Source of the DNA: a bacterium
Lineage (GTDB): Bacteria > CAIWAD01
NCBI GenBank assembly: GCA_030429345.1
Contig: JAUIFJ010000009.1
Span: forward strand, 86,035-150,034
Direction of reading: 5' to 3'
DNA length: 64,000 nucleotides
Position 1 is the stretch's first letter, and each line of letters starts with the position of its first letter. Below the pieces are notes generated by a model, which worked only from the letters and a program-made list of their open reading frames with translations, was not told where the DNA came from and searched no databases. The translations under genes were made by a program, and so were the position numbers. This document shows, in pieces, positions 44,739-53,161 of this stretch.

Positions 44739-45962
44739 TCACTGGGCATGCACCTTCATCGTCCGGCCGACCTCGTCGAGCATGTGCCGCAGGTGGTCGA
44801 AATCCTCGTGTTTCATCCGTACCCAGGCATTGGCCATGTAGCCCGCCTCGACGCCCTGGGTCGGCGTGCCGGGATCGGGCAGGTGGCAATCCGTGATCCA
44901 TTCGCCGAAGCGCTCCCGGATCTCCCCGACGCCGCTGTAGCCGGCGATGCGGCCGTCGCGATCCGGCCGCAGGGCGATGATGCCGGCGGCAAAGCGCCGC
45001 GAGGGCTGCTGCGTCGTGTTGCCCTGCGTGACGGCCCGGGCCCACTGGTGATACAGGTCCATGTCGTTGGCCATGTTGTAGAGGTCCCAGGCGCGGACGC
45101 CGGGCGGCCGGCAGCCGATCTCGGAGAACTTGAGCCCCTTCGGCCCGAAGAACCATTCCATGTGCGTCGCCGCGGTGCCGATCTTCAGCGCCTCGATCAC
45201 CTGGCGGCCCATCCGCTTGACCTGGTCGTACTCGTCGACGCTGTCGATGCGGTTGGTCGTCACGAACTGCGGCGAGATCCAGCGGTGACGCATGGCCTCG
45301 AGCACATTGGGAAAGTAGTGGGTGATGAATTCGCAGGCGACCCTGCCGTCGATGGTGAGCGTGTCGTAGAAGCCCTCGTGGCCCTCGATGAACTCCTCGA
45401 CGGCCACATTGCCGCCTTGTCCCACATGGGAGGCGCGCAGGGCGCGCTCGAGCTCGTCCTCGCTTGTCACACGCCATGTGCCGGAGGCGCCGGCGCCGTC
45501 CCGCGGCTTGATGATCAGCGGAAAGCCCACTTCCCGCGCGAAGGCCAGGATCTCCTGGGCGTCCCCGCTGCCGATGGACTGGGCGCAGGGCACGCCGGCC
45601 TCGCGCAGCACCTGCTTCATGGAAGGCTTGTCGCGACAGAGCCAGGAGGTCTCGACGGAAATGCCGGGAATCGTGCAGGCCTCGCGCACCTTGGCCACGG
45701 TCATCACGTGGGCCTCGATCGTCGCCTCCAGGCGATCGACCCAGAGCTTGCCCTGCACGAAGCGGACGGCCTCGGTCAGGGCGCGCTCATCGGTGACATT
45801 GGGCAGGTGGATGTAGTCGAAAAGCCAGGATTTCAGCTCCTCGTCAAGACCCTCCTTCGGGGTCTCGCCGATGGCGATCACATTGGCTCCGGCCTGTTTC
45901 AGGCCGCGGACGAATTCGCGCTGGTTGCGCGGAAAGAACGGCTCGACAAAGATGACGTTCAT
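44739..45962 (-). CDS. ATP-grasp ligase C (subfamily 1)
   Basis: The 407-residue protein has a parallel layout to A and D: MNVIFVEPFFPRNQREFVRG, lid region TSWLCRDKPSMKQVLREAGV, ATP-binding FPLIIKPRDGAGASGTWRV and VAVEEFIEGHEGFYDTLTI, metal-binding FSEIGCRPPGVRAWDLYNM after THMEWFFG. First gene of the five-gene minus operon. ATP-grasp subfamily identity is clear; substrate and partner amine are not. Confidence 0.85.
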   Translation of the reverse strand: MNVIFVEPFFPRNQREFVRGLKQAGANVIAIGETPKEGLDEELKSWLFDYIHLPNVTDERALTEAVRFVQGKLWVDRLEATIEAHVMTVAKVREACTIPGISVETSWLCRDKPSMKQVLREAGVPCAQSIGSGDAQEILAFAREVGFPLIIKPRDGAGASGTWRVTSEDELERALRASHVGQGGNVAVEEFIEGHEGFYDTLTIDGRVACEFITHYFPNVLEAMRHRWISPQFVTTNRIDSVDEYDQVKRMGRQVIEALKIGTAATHMEWFFGPKGLKFSEIGCRPPGVRAWDLYNMANDMDLYHQWARAVTQGNTTQQPSRRFAAGIIALRPDRDGRIAGYSGVGEIRERFGEWITDCHLPDPGTPTQGVEAGYMANAWVRMKHEDFDHLRHMLDEVGRTMKVHAQ

Positions 45963-46268
45963 GGCTTCTCTCTGCTGGGTTCAGGAACTGCTGTCCGGGG
46001 CCAAGAATGTGCCACTGCCGCCACGCTGGTGCAAGCCTTCCCGGTCCTCATGACAGACTTGCGCCCGGCCGCTGCGGGTGGTACATACGGGTGCGGGTGC
46101 CCTTCCTTCTCACTTCTCACGCGGAGATGCAGAGGGCGCGGGGGCAGCCCGTTCATGCAGCCAGGCGGATCCGGCAGAGCGCCGGTTCCATCACACAGAC
46201 CATCGTGCAGCTGCGGGAGTCTCCTCGCCCATGAGGGCTCCGGCCTGCCGCCAAGGGGTTGTCCAGCC
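45963..46268. other. divergent intergenic region, 306 bp
   Basis: The gap separates the diverging ATP-grasp C operon and ATP-grasp D gene, so it should hold both promoters. It is GC-rich; I cannot identify clear -35/-10 boxes or an operator. No gene is supported in it. Confidence 0.5.
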
Positions 46269-47495
46269 ATGCAGAAGATCGTCTTTGTCGCTCCCTATTT
46301 CATGGAGGCCACCCTGCGCTTCGTGCGCGCGGCGGCGCGGGTGCCCGATTGCCGGCTGGCGCTGGTCAGCTGCGATCCGGCCGACAAGCTGCCGCCGGAT
46401 CTGAAGCAGGCCCTGGCGGCCCACTACGCCGTTCGCGACACCTCGACGGAACAGCTTCTGCACGGCGTGCAGCAGGTGGGGCGGCAGCTGGGCGGGATCG
46501 ATGCCCTGCTCGGAATGCTGGAGCAGATCCAGGTCTCGCTGGGGGAGATTCGCGATGCGCTCGGGCTGCGCGGCATGGGCGCGGCAGCGGCCCGCAATTT
46601 CCGCGACAAGGCCCTGATGAAGACGGTCCTCCGCGAGGCGGGCGTGCCCTGCGCGCGACACCGGGCGGTGACCACGGTCGAGGCGGGCATGGCCTTCGCC
46701 GCCGGGACGGGCTTTCCGCTGATCGTCAAGCCGCTGGACGGCGCCGGCGCCAAGGGCACCTTCCGCTGTGAGACAGCGGAGCAGCTGCAGGAATGCCTGC
46801 GGCATTCGCGGCCTTCGGAAGCCAATGTGCTGGTGCTGGAAGAGTTCATTCAGGGCAAGGAACGCTCCTTCGACAGCGTCTGCCTGGACGGGAAGATCCT
46901 CTGGTCCTCGATCTCGCACTACTTCCCGGGGCCGCTGGAAGTCGTGCGCGAACCCTGGATCCAATGGTGCGTGATGATTCCGCGGGAGGCGGACGATCCG
47001 CAGTCCGGGGACATCCGCGGTGTAGCACAGCAGGCCCTGACGGCCCTGGGCATGGAAACCGGCCTGAGCCATATGGAATGGTTCCTGCGCGAGGACGGCA
47101 GCCTGGCCGTCTCCGAAGTGGGCTGCCGCCCTCCCGGCGCCCAGTTCACCTCGCTGATCTCCTGGGCGCACGACTTCGACCTCTACCAGGCCTGGGCCGA
47201 TGTGCTGATCCACCAGCGCTTCCAGGCCCCGGAACGCAAGTTCGCCGCCGGAGCCGCCTACCTGCGCGGCATGGGCCGGGGCCGTGTCACGGCCGTCCAC
47301 GGCCTCGACCGCATCGCGAAGGACTTCGGCGGGATCGTCGTCGAGGCCAGCATTCCGAAACCCGGCATGGCCCCGACAGGAAGCTACGAGGGCGAAGGCC
47401 ACATCCTTGTGAGACACCCGGAGACGGAAGTGGTGAAGGAGGCGCTCAGGCGGATCGTGAGCACGGTGCGGGTGGAGCTGCGCGAAGACGCCTAG
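46269..47495 (+). CDS. ATP-grasp ligase D (subfamily 1)
   Basis: The 408-residue protein starts MQKIVFVAPYFMEATLRFVR and shows the family lid NFRDKALMKTVLREAGVPCA, ATP-binding FPLIVKPLDGAGAKGTFRC and VLVLEEFIQGKERSFDSVCL, and the Mg-binding SEVGCRPPGAQFTSLISWAH after LSHMEWFL. It is the fourth ATP-grasp of the cluster and the third with the RPPG signature. Its last third was once duplicated downstream (49106-49380). Alone on this strand; the 236 bp after it hold nothing recognisable. Confidence 0.85.
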   Translation: MQKIVFVAPYFMEATLRFVRAAARVPDCRLALVSCDPADKLPPDLKQALAAHYAVRDTSTEQLLHGVQQVGRQLGGIDALLGMLEQIQVSLGEIRDALGLRGMGAAAARNFRDKALMKTVLREAGVPCARHRAVTTVEAGMAFAAGTGFPLIVKPLDGAGAKGTFRCETAEQLQECLRHSRPSEANVLVLEEFIQGKERSFDSVCLDGKILWSSISHYFPGPLEVVREPWIQWCVMIPREADDPQSGDIRGVAQQALTALGMETGLSHMEWFLREDGSLAVSEVGCRPPGAQFTSLISWAHDFDLYQAWADVLIHQRFQAPERKFAAGAAYLRGMGRGRVTAVHGLDRIAKDFGGIVVEASIPKPGMAPTGSYEGEGHILVRHPETEVVKEALRRIVSTVRVELREDA

Positions 47496-47731
47496 GCGAT
47501 TCCGCCGACAGGTCAACCTGGATCACAGCTACCCATCGTCATCCCAGGGAAACGATCAGGCAACTCGACCGGTCTGCGATTCGGCGATAGTGTCCGATCG
47601 ATCCTCTGGATACGCACGAACCGGGTTTTCCGCCGGAGAGAGGATCCGGCCGGCAATCGCCAAACCGCATGCCGGCCGGTGCCGCCGCGTCTGGAGCAGG
47701 GTTCCCCTTGCAGAACCCTTGTCCCCGTGTA

Positions 47732-48079
47732 TTACAAGCCTTGCTCGCAGAACTGCTCTACCGCCTGGAGGGCTTCAATCCCGTAGACCACCGCCGGACC
47801 GCCGCCCATCAGGATGGCCATGGAAACCGTTTCCACGATCTCCTCCTTGACCGCGCCCGCCTTCATCGCGTCATGGACATGGAAGGAGATGCACCCGTCG
47901 CAACGGACCGTGATGGCAATGCTGAGGGCGATCAGCTCCTTGGTCCTCGTGTCCAGTGCCCCGGGTTTCGTGCTGGCGACATGCAGCGCGCCAAAGCCTT
48001 TCATCACATCGGGCACCTCGTGCTCCAGCTTCTGCATCCAGTGCTGGAGTTCCTTGTAGTGGGAAGGAAAGTTCTTCAT
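47732..48079 (-). CDS. carboxymuconolactone decarboxylase/AhpD-family protein
   Basis: The 115-residue protein has the CMD signature TKELIALSIAITVRCDGCIS followed by FHVHDAMKAGAVKEEIVETV, where CxxC plus the downstream His form the AhpD-like redox site. It is likely a small peroxidase or redox relay. It sits between the intact ATP-grasp D gene and its pseudogene copy, in the same segment as the ZIP gene. Confidence 0.85.
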   Translation of the reverse strand: MKNFPSHYKELQHWMQKLEHEVPDVMKGFGALHVASTKPGALDTRTKELIALSIAITVRCDGCISFHVHDAMKAGAVKEEIVETVSMAILMGGGPAVVYGIEALQAVEQFCEQGL

Positions 48080-48139
48080 GACTCTCTCCGATCGCTAGTA
48101 TGTTGAACGACCGGCATCCGCGGCCTGAGCGACAAGAGC

Positions 48140-48901
48140 TCAGGAACCGCCCGCCGGTCCATGCATGGCAAAAGCCAGGAGCAGCGTCAGGGCCAGGCCG
48201 ATCACGAAAAGCCCGAATCGGCTGCCCGCCTGTCGCAGGGAGTGAATCCCCTTGATCTCCGGCACGAGGTCGGAGGCCGCGATGTATACGAAACTGCCTG
48301 CCCCGAAAAGGACCAGGCCCGACACATCAACGTCCTGCGAGATCCACAAGGCCAGCAAGGCACCCACCGGGAAGGTCAGGGCGGAGAGCAGGTTCCAGAG
48401 CAGGGCGCTGCGGTGGGCGAAGCCTCCGTGAACGAGGATCCCGAAGTCCCCGAGCTCCTGGGGGACCTCATGAATCGCCGCGGCGATCCAGGCGACGATG
48501 CCGGCCGAAGGATTGACCAGGAAGGTGCTCGCGATACCCAGCCCGCCCAGGAAGTTGTGGACGGCGTCGCCGGTGAGAATCAAGGTTGTCATCGGCTTGC
48601 GGACCGGGGGACGGGCGTGATGCGACTGGTGCCAGTGGAGGAACAGTTCCAGACCCAGGAAGGTCGTGAAGCCCGCCAGCAGCCAGATGCCGGCGGCAAG
48701 CATTCCCAACCCTGCCGTGCCTTCGGGAATCATGTGGAAAAAGGCGCCGCCAAGCAGGCTCCCGGCGGCAAGGGCGATCAAGGGAAGCAGCAGTCGTTCG
48801 AGCGTGGCCGGCTTGAGAAGGGTTGTCAGGCCTCCTATCAGCGCAATTGCGCTCATGAGCAGGCCGCCGACGAGAATCCAGATCAGGTTGTTGATCTGCA
48901 T
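48140..48901 (-). CDS. ZIP-family metal transporter
   Basis: The 253-residue protein has eight hydrophobic helices with the ZIP signature DAVHNFLGGLGIAS and the metal-ligand helix AAAIHEVPQELGDFGILVHG, and a histidine-rich loop LHWHQSHHARPP between helices 3 and 4. It imports zinc or other divalent metals. Located with the AhpD-like gene between the duplicated ATP-grasp ends. Confidence 0.9.
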   Translation of the reverse strand: MQINNLIWILVGGLLMSAIALIGGLTTLLKPATLERLLLPLIALAAGSLLGGAFFHMIPEGTAGLGMLAAGIWLLAGFTTFLGLELFLHWHQSHHARPPVRKPMTTLILTGDAVHNFLGGLGIASTFLVNPSAGIVAWIAAAIHEVPQELGDFGILVHGGFAHRSALLWNLLSALTFPVGALLALWISQDVDVSGLVLFGAGSFVYIAASDLVPEIKGIHSLRQAGSRFGLFVIGLALTLLLAFAMHGPAGGS

Positions 48902-49105
48902 GGCAGTGCCATTCCGCTCTGCCGATCCTGCGTCCAGGGGACGCGCAATATCGGCGTTATTCTACCGGATGGTACGCAGCAAACAGCTACGAATCAAGGC
49001 CACGGGCACAGGGAAAGTTTGAAGGCTTCCTGAGGCTTTGGTCAGCCATGTTTTGCCTGAATCAAATTCTGAGATTGGTTCCACGATCAAATACACTATT
49101 GCTAT

Positions 49106-49380
49106 TCCACCAGCGCTTCCAGGCCCCGGAGCGCAAATAGGCCGCCGGCGCCGCCTACCTGCGCGGCATGGGCCAGGAGCGTGTCACGGCCGTCCACGGC
49201 CTCGACCGCATCGCGAAGGACTTCGGCGGCATCGTCGTCGAGGCCAGCATTCCGAAACCCGGCATGGCCCCGACAGGAAGCTACGAGGGCGAAGGGCACA
49301 TCCTTGTGAGACACCCGGAGACGGAAGTGGTGATGGAGGCGCTCAGGCGGATCGTGAGCACGGTGCGGGTGGAGCTGGGG
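49106..49380 (+). pseudogene. truncated duplicate of ATP-grasp D C-terminus
   Basis: Bases 49106-49377 align without gaps to 47209-47480 with about 11 mismatches in 272 bp (about 96% identical). Codon TTC (Phe) is replaced by TAG at 49138, and the 3' end differs (GGGTAG in place of the intact CGCGAAGACGCCTAG). Most other differences are synonymous. No 5' part of the gene is present nearby, so it cannot be functional. It marks an old duplication or recombination, with the AhpD-like and ZIP genes lying between the copies. Confidence 0.85.
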
Positions 49381-49430
49381 TAGGGGGTTCGAAGCGGAAG
49401 AATGTCACACCTGCGTGACTCCTTCGATGG

Positions 49431-49892
49431 CTATCGCGCCAGGCGAGCGTCGAAGCGAAAGTCCTTGCAGGATGCGATGATGACCTGCGCAGTGGCCGGG
49501 TGCAGCGGATTGATCAGGTAGTTGGATTCTTCCGGAATCACGATCGAGGGCACCTGTAGCACAGGGGATCGTTTCGATTCCAGCCAGTCCGTCCCCATGT
49601 CCTTGAGCAGTGGATTCTCGTCGAAGACCTGCCAGTTCCGCGGCAGGGTATCACGGGGAAGGACTTCGATCTCCAGATCCTCCGGCAAGTCCACTTCCTG
49701 TTGCACAAGGTCCGCTGGCGCCAGATCCCGGTCCACATGGACCAGTACTTCCAGCGCGGCAAGGGCCAGCGACTGGCTGGTGTATACGACAGGATGGCCC
49801 CGCCGATGCCAGCGGCCGGAAGCGAAGAGACCGCCCTTGCCCGAAAGGGAATCTGCAGCGTAGGCCTTGCGACAGATTCTCCAGACGCGCAT
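49431..49892 (-). CDS. RES-domain toxin
   Basis: The 153-residue protein shows the RES pattern: MRVWRICRKAYAADSLSGKG, GRWHRRGHPVVYTSQSLALA (R, Y and S in the RES-family fold), LALAALEVLVHVD and SNYLINPLHPATAQVIIAS. RES toxins degrade NAD+ or modify it. The start overlaps the antitoxin's TGA (ATGA), as in many RES-Xre pairs. Confidence 0.9.
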   Translation of the reverse strand: MRVWRICRKAYAADSLSGKGGLFASGRWHRRGHPVVYTSQSLALAALEVLVHVDRDLAPADLVQQEVDLPEDLEIEVLPRDTLPRNWQVFDENPLLKDMGTDWLESKRSPVLQVPSIVIPEESNYLINPLHPATAQVIIASCKDFRFDARLAR

Positions 49893-50344
49893 CAGCTATG
49901 GATGCCGTAATTCAGGCGATCCAGCAGCTCCTCCACCTGGCGCTCGCCGATTTCCGTATCCAGCAGGGAGATGGGGGTTTCTCCGGTCAGGGCCTGGTTC
50001 TCGCGATTGAGCCAGGTGCGCGCTTTCTCGATGCTGCCCAGGACATGGGAAGCCTGAAGCAGTAGGCGCACGATGCGGTAGAGGCGATCCGATTCAATCG
50101 GCGAAAGCACCTGGCTGGCCTTGCGTCGCGCAAGGGTTCGGGAGGCGACGCCCAGCAACTCCGCCAGACCGGCGGCACTGAAGTGCAGGGCCGAGCTTAC
50201 GGACTCGAAGGCGGCATAGGGAAATCCGCTGCGCAGGGCGGCTTTCAGCTCCCGAGGGGTTCGAATCCTTCGCTCGAAGACCCTGGGGCCACCCAGAAGC
50301 GCGACGACCTGGCGCGTATGCTGATCTATCTTTGTGGATGCCAT
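49892..50344 (-). CDS. Xre/MbcA/ParS-type antitoxin of RES system
   Basis: The 150-residue protein has an Xre-like N-terminal HTH (LAELLGVASRTLARRKASQV) and a C-terminal MbcA/ParS/Xre toxin-binding domain (LNRENQALTGETPISLLDTE, GERQVEELLDRLNYG). It neutralises the RES toxin and represses the promoter. The start lies inside the operator, about 10 bp after the -10 box, which points to a leaderless mRNA. Confidence 0.88.
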   Translation of the reverse strand: MASTKIDQHTRQVVALLGGPRVFERRIRTPRELKAALRSGFPYAAFESVSSALHFSAAGLAELLGVASRTLARRKASQVLSPIESDRLYRIVRLLLQASHVLGSIEKARTWLNRENQALTGETPISLLDTEIGERQVEELLDRLNYGIHS

Positions 50345-50382
50345 ATGTCATATATCATAATGCCATATGGCTACTTCTGCAA
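50342..50382 (-). promoter_or_regulatory. RES-Xre promoter and operator, probably leaderless
   Basis: On the minus strand -35 TTGCAG (50382-50377), 17-bp spacer and -10 TATGAT (50359-50354). The operator has the perfect palindrome CCATATGG (50363-50370) and a second CATATG that contains the start codon. The ATG (50344) is only 9 bp below the -10, so no Shine-Dalgarno can fit. Confidence 0.75.
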
Positions 50383-50449
50383 GAGGTTTCATGGCAGCCT
50401 TTGGACTCGGTCGAAGGATTCCTTTCGTCCATGCAGCGGCGGAAGCCCC

Positions 50450-51613
50450 TCAACCCAGCCGGATCACCCGGCTGCCAGGATGGAAGAACTTCCACGAGAA
50501 CCAGTACTCGTCCGACACCGCCACGGGCTCGAGCCGCTGCTCCAGGGCTCCGCTGATCCAGGCGCCCCTCGGGTCCCACAGGGTGTTGCTGTCCGCGTCG
50601 CGCAGGGTTCCCGCCGCATCCAGCTCCAGTCGAAGTTCCTGTCCCTGCAGCCTGCTGCGAAAGGCATTGACCGTGTCTCCCCGGGCAACCAGGCAGAAGC
50701 CCGGCTCCTCGTGATGCACGATGCCGCGCTTCAGCACTTCGTCCTTCAGGTAGACAATTGAACTCCCGGCGACGCCATCCCTCACACCGATCACGCGGGT
50801 TCGCGCGGGAAAGCTGGAATCGCGCTTCCCCTTCGCCAGGCCGGGCGTGTTCTCGCTGGCGAGGATCTTCCGCCAGACGCCGGGAACCGGCAACTCGAAG
50901 CGGCGCAGGTCCTTTTCCGTGACACGCGCCACCTGCGGCATCTCCTTCAGCTTCCGGACATCGCTCCAGGAAAGGATCTGGAAGGGAAGCATCTCCAGCG
51001 AGCAGGGGTGCAAGGGCCCGATGATCGATTCGAAGGAGGCCTGCTGGAACCAGGTCCTCGTCCCGCGATCGGCCACGATCATGTTGGCCTGCTTGAAGGA
51101 GCCGACGAAGAGCGGCCCGATTCCCGTCACATCAAAAGGAATGATCGTACGACACATGGCGCAGTAGGTCAGCGAGACCAGCCGCTCACCGAAGCGGTCG
51201 TTGACAATGTGGTGATGGATCACATAGTCCAAGGGATAGGCCTTCGTGATGCCTTCCACCGAGATCACCGCCAGCTGCATCTCCTCCTTCAACGGCAGGA
51301 CGAGCGGATCTTCCGCCATTTCGGGAAAGTCGACCGCGTCGAAGACATGCTCCTGGTGTAGCCGAAAGGCAAGAACAACAGACACACCCGCCACCGTGAG
51401 CAGCACATAGGCCTCAAGGGATGCGGTTCCTGTTGCCATCACGATCCGCACAACCGCCAGAAAGGCCGCCGCGAAGAGCAGGACCGCCAGCGGTTTTCTC
51501 CACTTGAAGTGGGCATACAACCAGGAGACGGGAATCGGCTCAATGAGAGCCATCGTGATCGCCCCCGTTCCGACAAGAAGGGCTGCAAGAGTGATCAGGC
51601 CAAGGAGGAGCAT
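50450..51613 (-). CDS. DUF3179-family membrane protein
   Basis: The 387-residue protein starts with three hydrophobic helices (LITLLALLVG-type, VLLFAAAFLAVVRIVMATGT, YVLLTVAGVSVVLAFRLHQE), then the DUF3179 domain with VSLTYCAMCRTIIPFDV, VGSFKQANMIVADRGTRTWF and ASFESIIGPLHPCSLEMLP. Function unknown; often near metal or respiration genes in other genomes. Confidence 0.82.
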   Translation of the reverse strand: MLLLGLITLAALLVGTGAITMALIEPIPVSWLYAHFKWRKPLAVLLFAAAFLAVVRIVMATGTASLEAYVLLTVAGVSVVLAFRLHQEHVFDAVDFPEMAEDPLVLPLKEEMQLAVISVEGITKAYPLDYVIHHHIVNDRFGERLVSLTYCAMCRTIIPFDVTGIGPLFVGSFKQANMIVADRGTRTWFQQASFESIIGPLHPCSLEMLPFQILSWSDVRKLKEMPQVARVTEKDLRRFELPVPGVWRKILASENTPGLAKGKRDSSFPARTRVIGVRDGVAGSSIVYLKDEVLKRGIVHHEEPGFCLVARGDTVNAFRSRLQGQELRLELDAAGTLRDADSNTLWDPRGAWISGALEQRLEPVAVSDEYWFSWKFFHPGSRVIRLG

Positions 51614-51643
51614 GGGGAGTCCTCTGATTCAGACTTCGGGAGT

Positions 51644-52162
51644 CTACTTCTGAAGCGCGTGCCGGATTCTGTCGACAGCCTCTTCCGTCGCCATCGTCGA
51701 AGTATCGAGAATCAAATCGTGATCCGAGAATGCACAAGTCTGATCAAACGAGCGCCGCGCCTCGCTCATACTTCGATCGCCGCGGGAGCGTGTGCGCTCT
51801 TCGATCTCCTCCCAGGGACACGCCAGGCGCACCGACAACAGCTCCACCCCGACCAACATCTCCCGCAATCGGGATGCGGCGCCCTCGTTGGGCAAGACCA
51901 CATCGAAGAGGACCCGATGGCCATCGGCGATCAGGGAGCTCAGGCAGATGATGGCGCTGGAAAACAAAGCCTGGCCATCCACGCCGGACCAGTCGTCCTC
52001 CGTGTTGCAATGCTGCTGGACGGAAAGGGGCAGGGTCTCGAAGAGCGTATCGAAGGAGAAGTGCAGCCAGATCTCGGGAAGCAGGGTTTCCTGCAGGGCA
52101 TGGGCCAAGGTGGTTTTACCGGAGGATGTGGGGCCGTGGAGGAGGATGAGGGTGGGGGGCAT
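51644..52162 (-). CDS. chloramphenicol phosphotransferase-like kinase
   Basis: The 172-residue protein has a P-loop LLHGPTSSGKTTLAHAL, the RRLRE-like ASRLREMLVGVELLSVRL, and the CPT lid ERTRSRGDRSMSEARR. This matches the CPT-like family, which phosphorylates small molecules including chloramphenicol. Resistance to that drug cannot be claimed from sequence. Confidence 0.82.
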   Translation of the reverse strand: MPPTLILLHGPTSSGKTTLAHALQETLLPEIWLHFSFDTLFETLPLSVQQHCNTEDDWSGVDGQALFSSAIICLSSLIADGHRVLFDVVLPNEGAASRLREMLVGVELLSVRLACPWEEIEERTRSRGDRSMSEARRSFDQTCAFSDHDLILDTSTMATEEAVDRIRHALQK

Positions 52163-52223
52163 GGAAGATGCTCTACGCCTAAAGATTCAATCGCACACAG
52201 GTGTGACTTCCGAGCAGATGTGT

Positions 52224-53072
52224 TTATGCGGGTCGCGCGATATACTCTGATGGCTTCAGGGTACAGCGCTCTTCAATGTTGCCTTGAAGGGTAAAGAGTT
52301 TTGGCGATTCCCGAAAGCGGAACAAGCGGTACAAGAAATAACGGGAGGATTCTTCCCGTGAGAATCGCAACTCATTGGGTGTGACAAAGAAAGGTGTGTT
52401 CTTCCCATACTTCGTGGTCTTCGCCTCAATGAAGCGATCCGCACCATTTTCCTCGAAAGACTTGATATCGAATCCGGCAGACGGCCCCACCGTTTCGGAC
52501 ACCTGTTCGATGCGTTCAGCAAGAGACTCTTTGCCTGCGTGGATCAATCGTGCTCGCTCAAAGTTGAGAATGAACAACTCCCCGGCCAGCCCCAGTGACT
52601 GATTCCTTGCTTCGCGCTCCAAATAGTTGACTGCCCCAGTTGAAAAACCAGGTCCATGCTCCGAGACTTTGGGTGCTTTTGGCTCTTCGGGTACCGGAGG
52701 CGCCTCAAGAACAGCCAGAAAATCTTCTACGGAAGGAGCTTGCGGAACGAGCTCCGAATCCTTTGCAAAAAGCTGGTGCATCTCCGGGTGCTGCTTTAAG
52801 TAGTCTTCGACTGCAGGAGGAAGAAGTGTGCGCTGGTAATTCGACCTTGGCTTGTATCCTTCGATCCAGGGTATGCCCATCTCGTACAGAACCGCGCTGA
52901 TGTTTTGATGCTTCAGTTCAACAGATCCATCCGAACGATCGTTGAGTCGTTCCAGCAGCGCTCGACGATGCTCGGTCTTGTTGTACTTCTTCCCGGACAG
53001 TTCGAGCCGAAGCATCCGAAAGTAATCGGCTACAGCGGCTTCGACTTCGGAATCTGTCCAGTTTTTAGCCAT
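52224..53072 (-). CDS. DUF3883-family protein with nuclease-like motif
   Basis: The 282-residue protein has an N-terminal HTH-like region (MAKNWTDSEVEAAVADYFRM) and a C-terminal DUF3883 domain (residues 145-275). It contains a possible PD-(D/E)xK core with GFDIKSFEENG and RFIEAKTTKYGK, then FVTPNELRFS. DUF3883 is common in defence loci as a putative nuclease domain. It lies 89 bp downstream of hsdR on the same strand. Confidence 0.75.
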   Translation of the reverse strand: MAKNWTDSEVEAAVADYFRMLRLELSGKKYNKTEHRRALLERLNDRSDGSVELKHQNISAVLYEMGIPWIEGYKPRSNYQRTLLPPAVEDYLKQHPEMHQLFAKDSELVPQAPSVEDFLAVLEAPPVPEEPKAPKVSEHGPGFSTGAVNYLEREARNQSLGLAGELFILNFERARLIHAGKESLAERIEQVSETVGPSAGFDIKSFEENGADRFIEAKTTKYGKNTPFFVTPNELRFSREESSRYFLYRLFRFRESPKLFTLQGNIEERCTLKPSEYIARPA

Positions 53073-53161
53073 GGGAATCCGTCAAAAAATCTTTCACTCG
53101 GCCAAACCATTCATAGGGATCTACAGTCCTCTACTAACCGAACAGTGACACTCAGGGTGTA

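Noticed and set aside
43806..46268. Long open + frame upstream of ATP-grasp D
   Set aside because: Only the part from 46269 matches ATP-grasp; the rest is antisense to S51-like and ATP-grasp C genes.
38275..47495. Siderophore or NRPS cluster because of the Fes-like esterase
   Set aside because: No NRPS, PKS, transporter or iron-uptake gene is near; ATP-grasps make the bonds.
38275..47495. Cyanophycin synthesis because of the S51-like gene
   Set aside because: CphA has a Mur-ligase domain fused to ATP-grasp; none of these genes has one.
50250..50275. ggttcgaatcc, like a tRNA T-arm
   Set aside because: Inside the Xre antitoxin coding sequence; no acceptor or anticodon stem can be formed around it.
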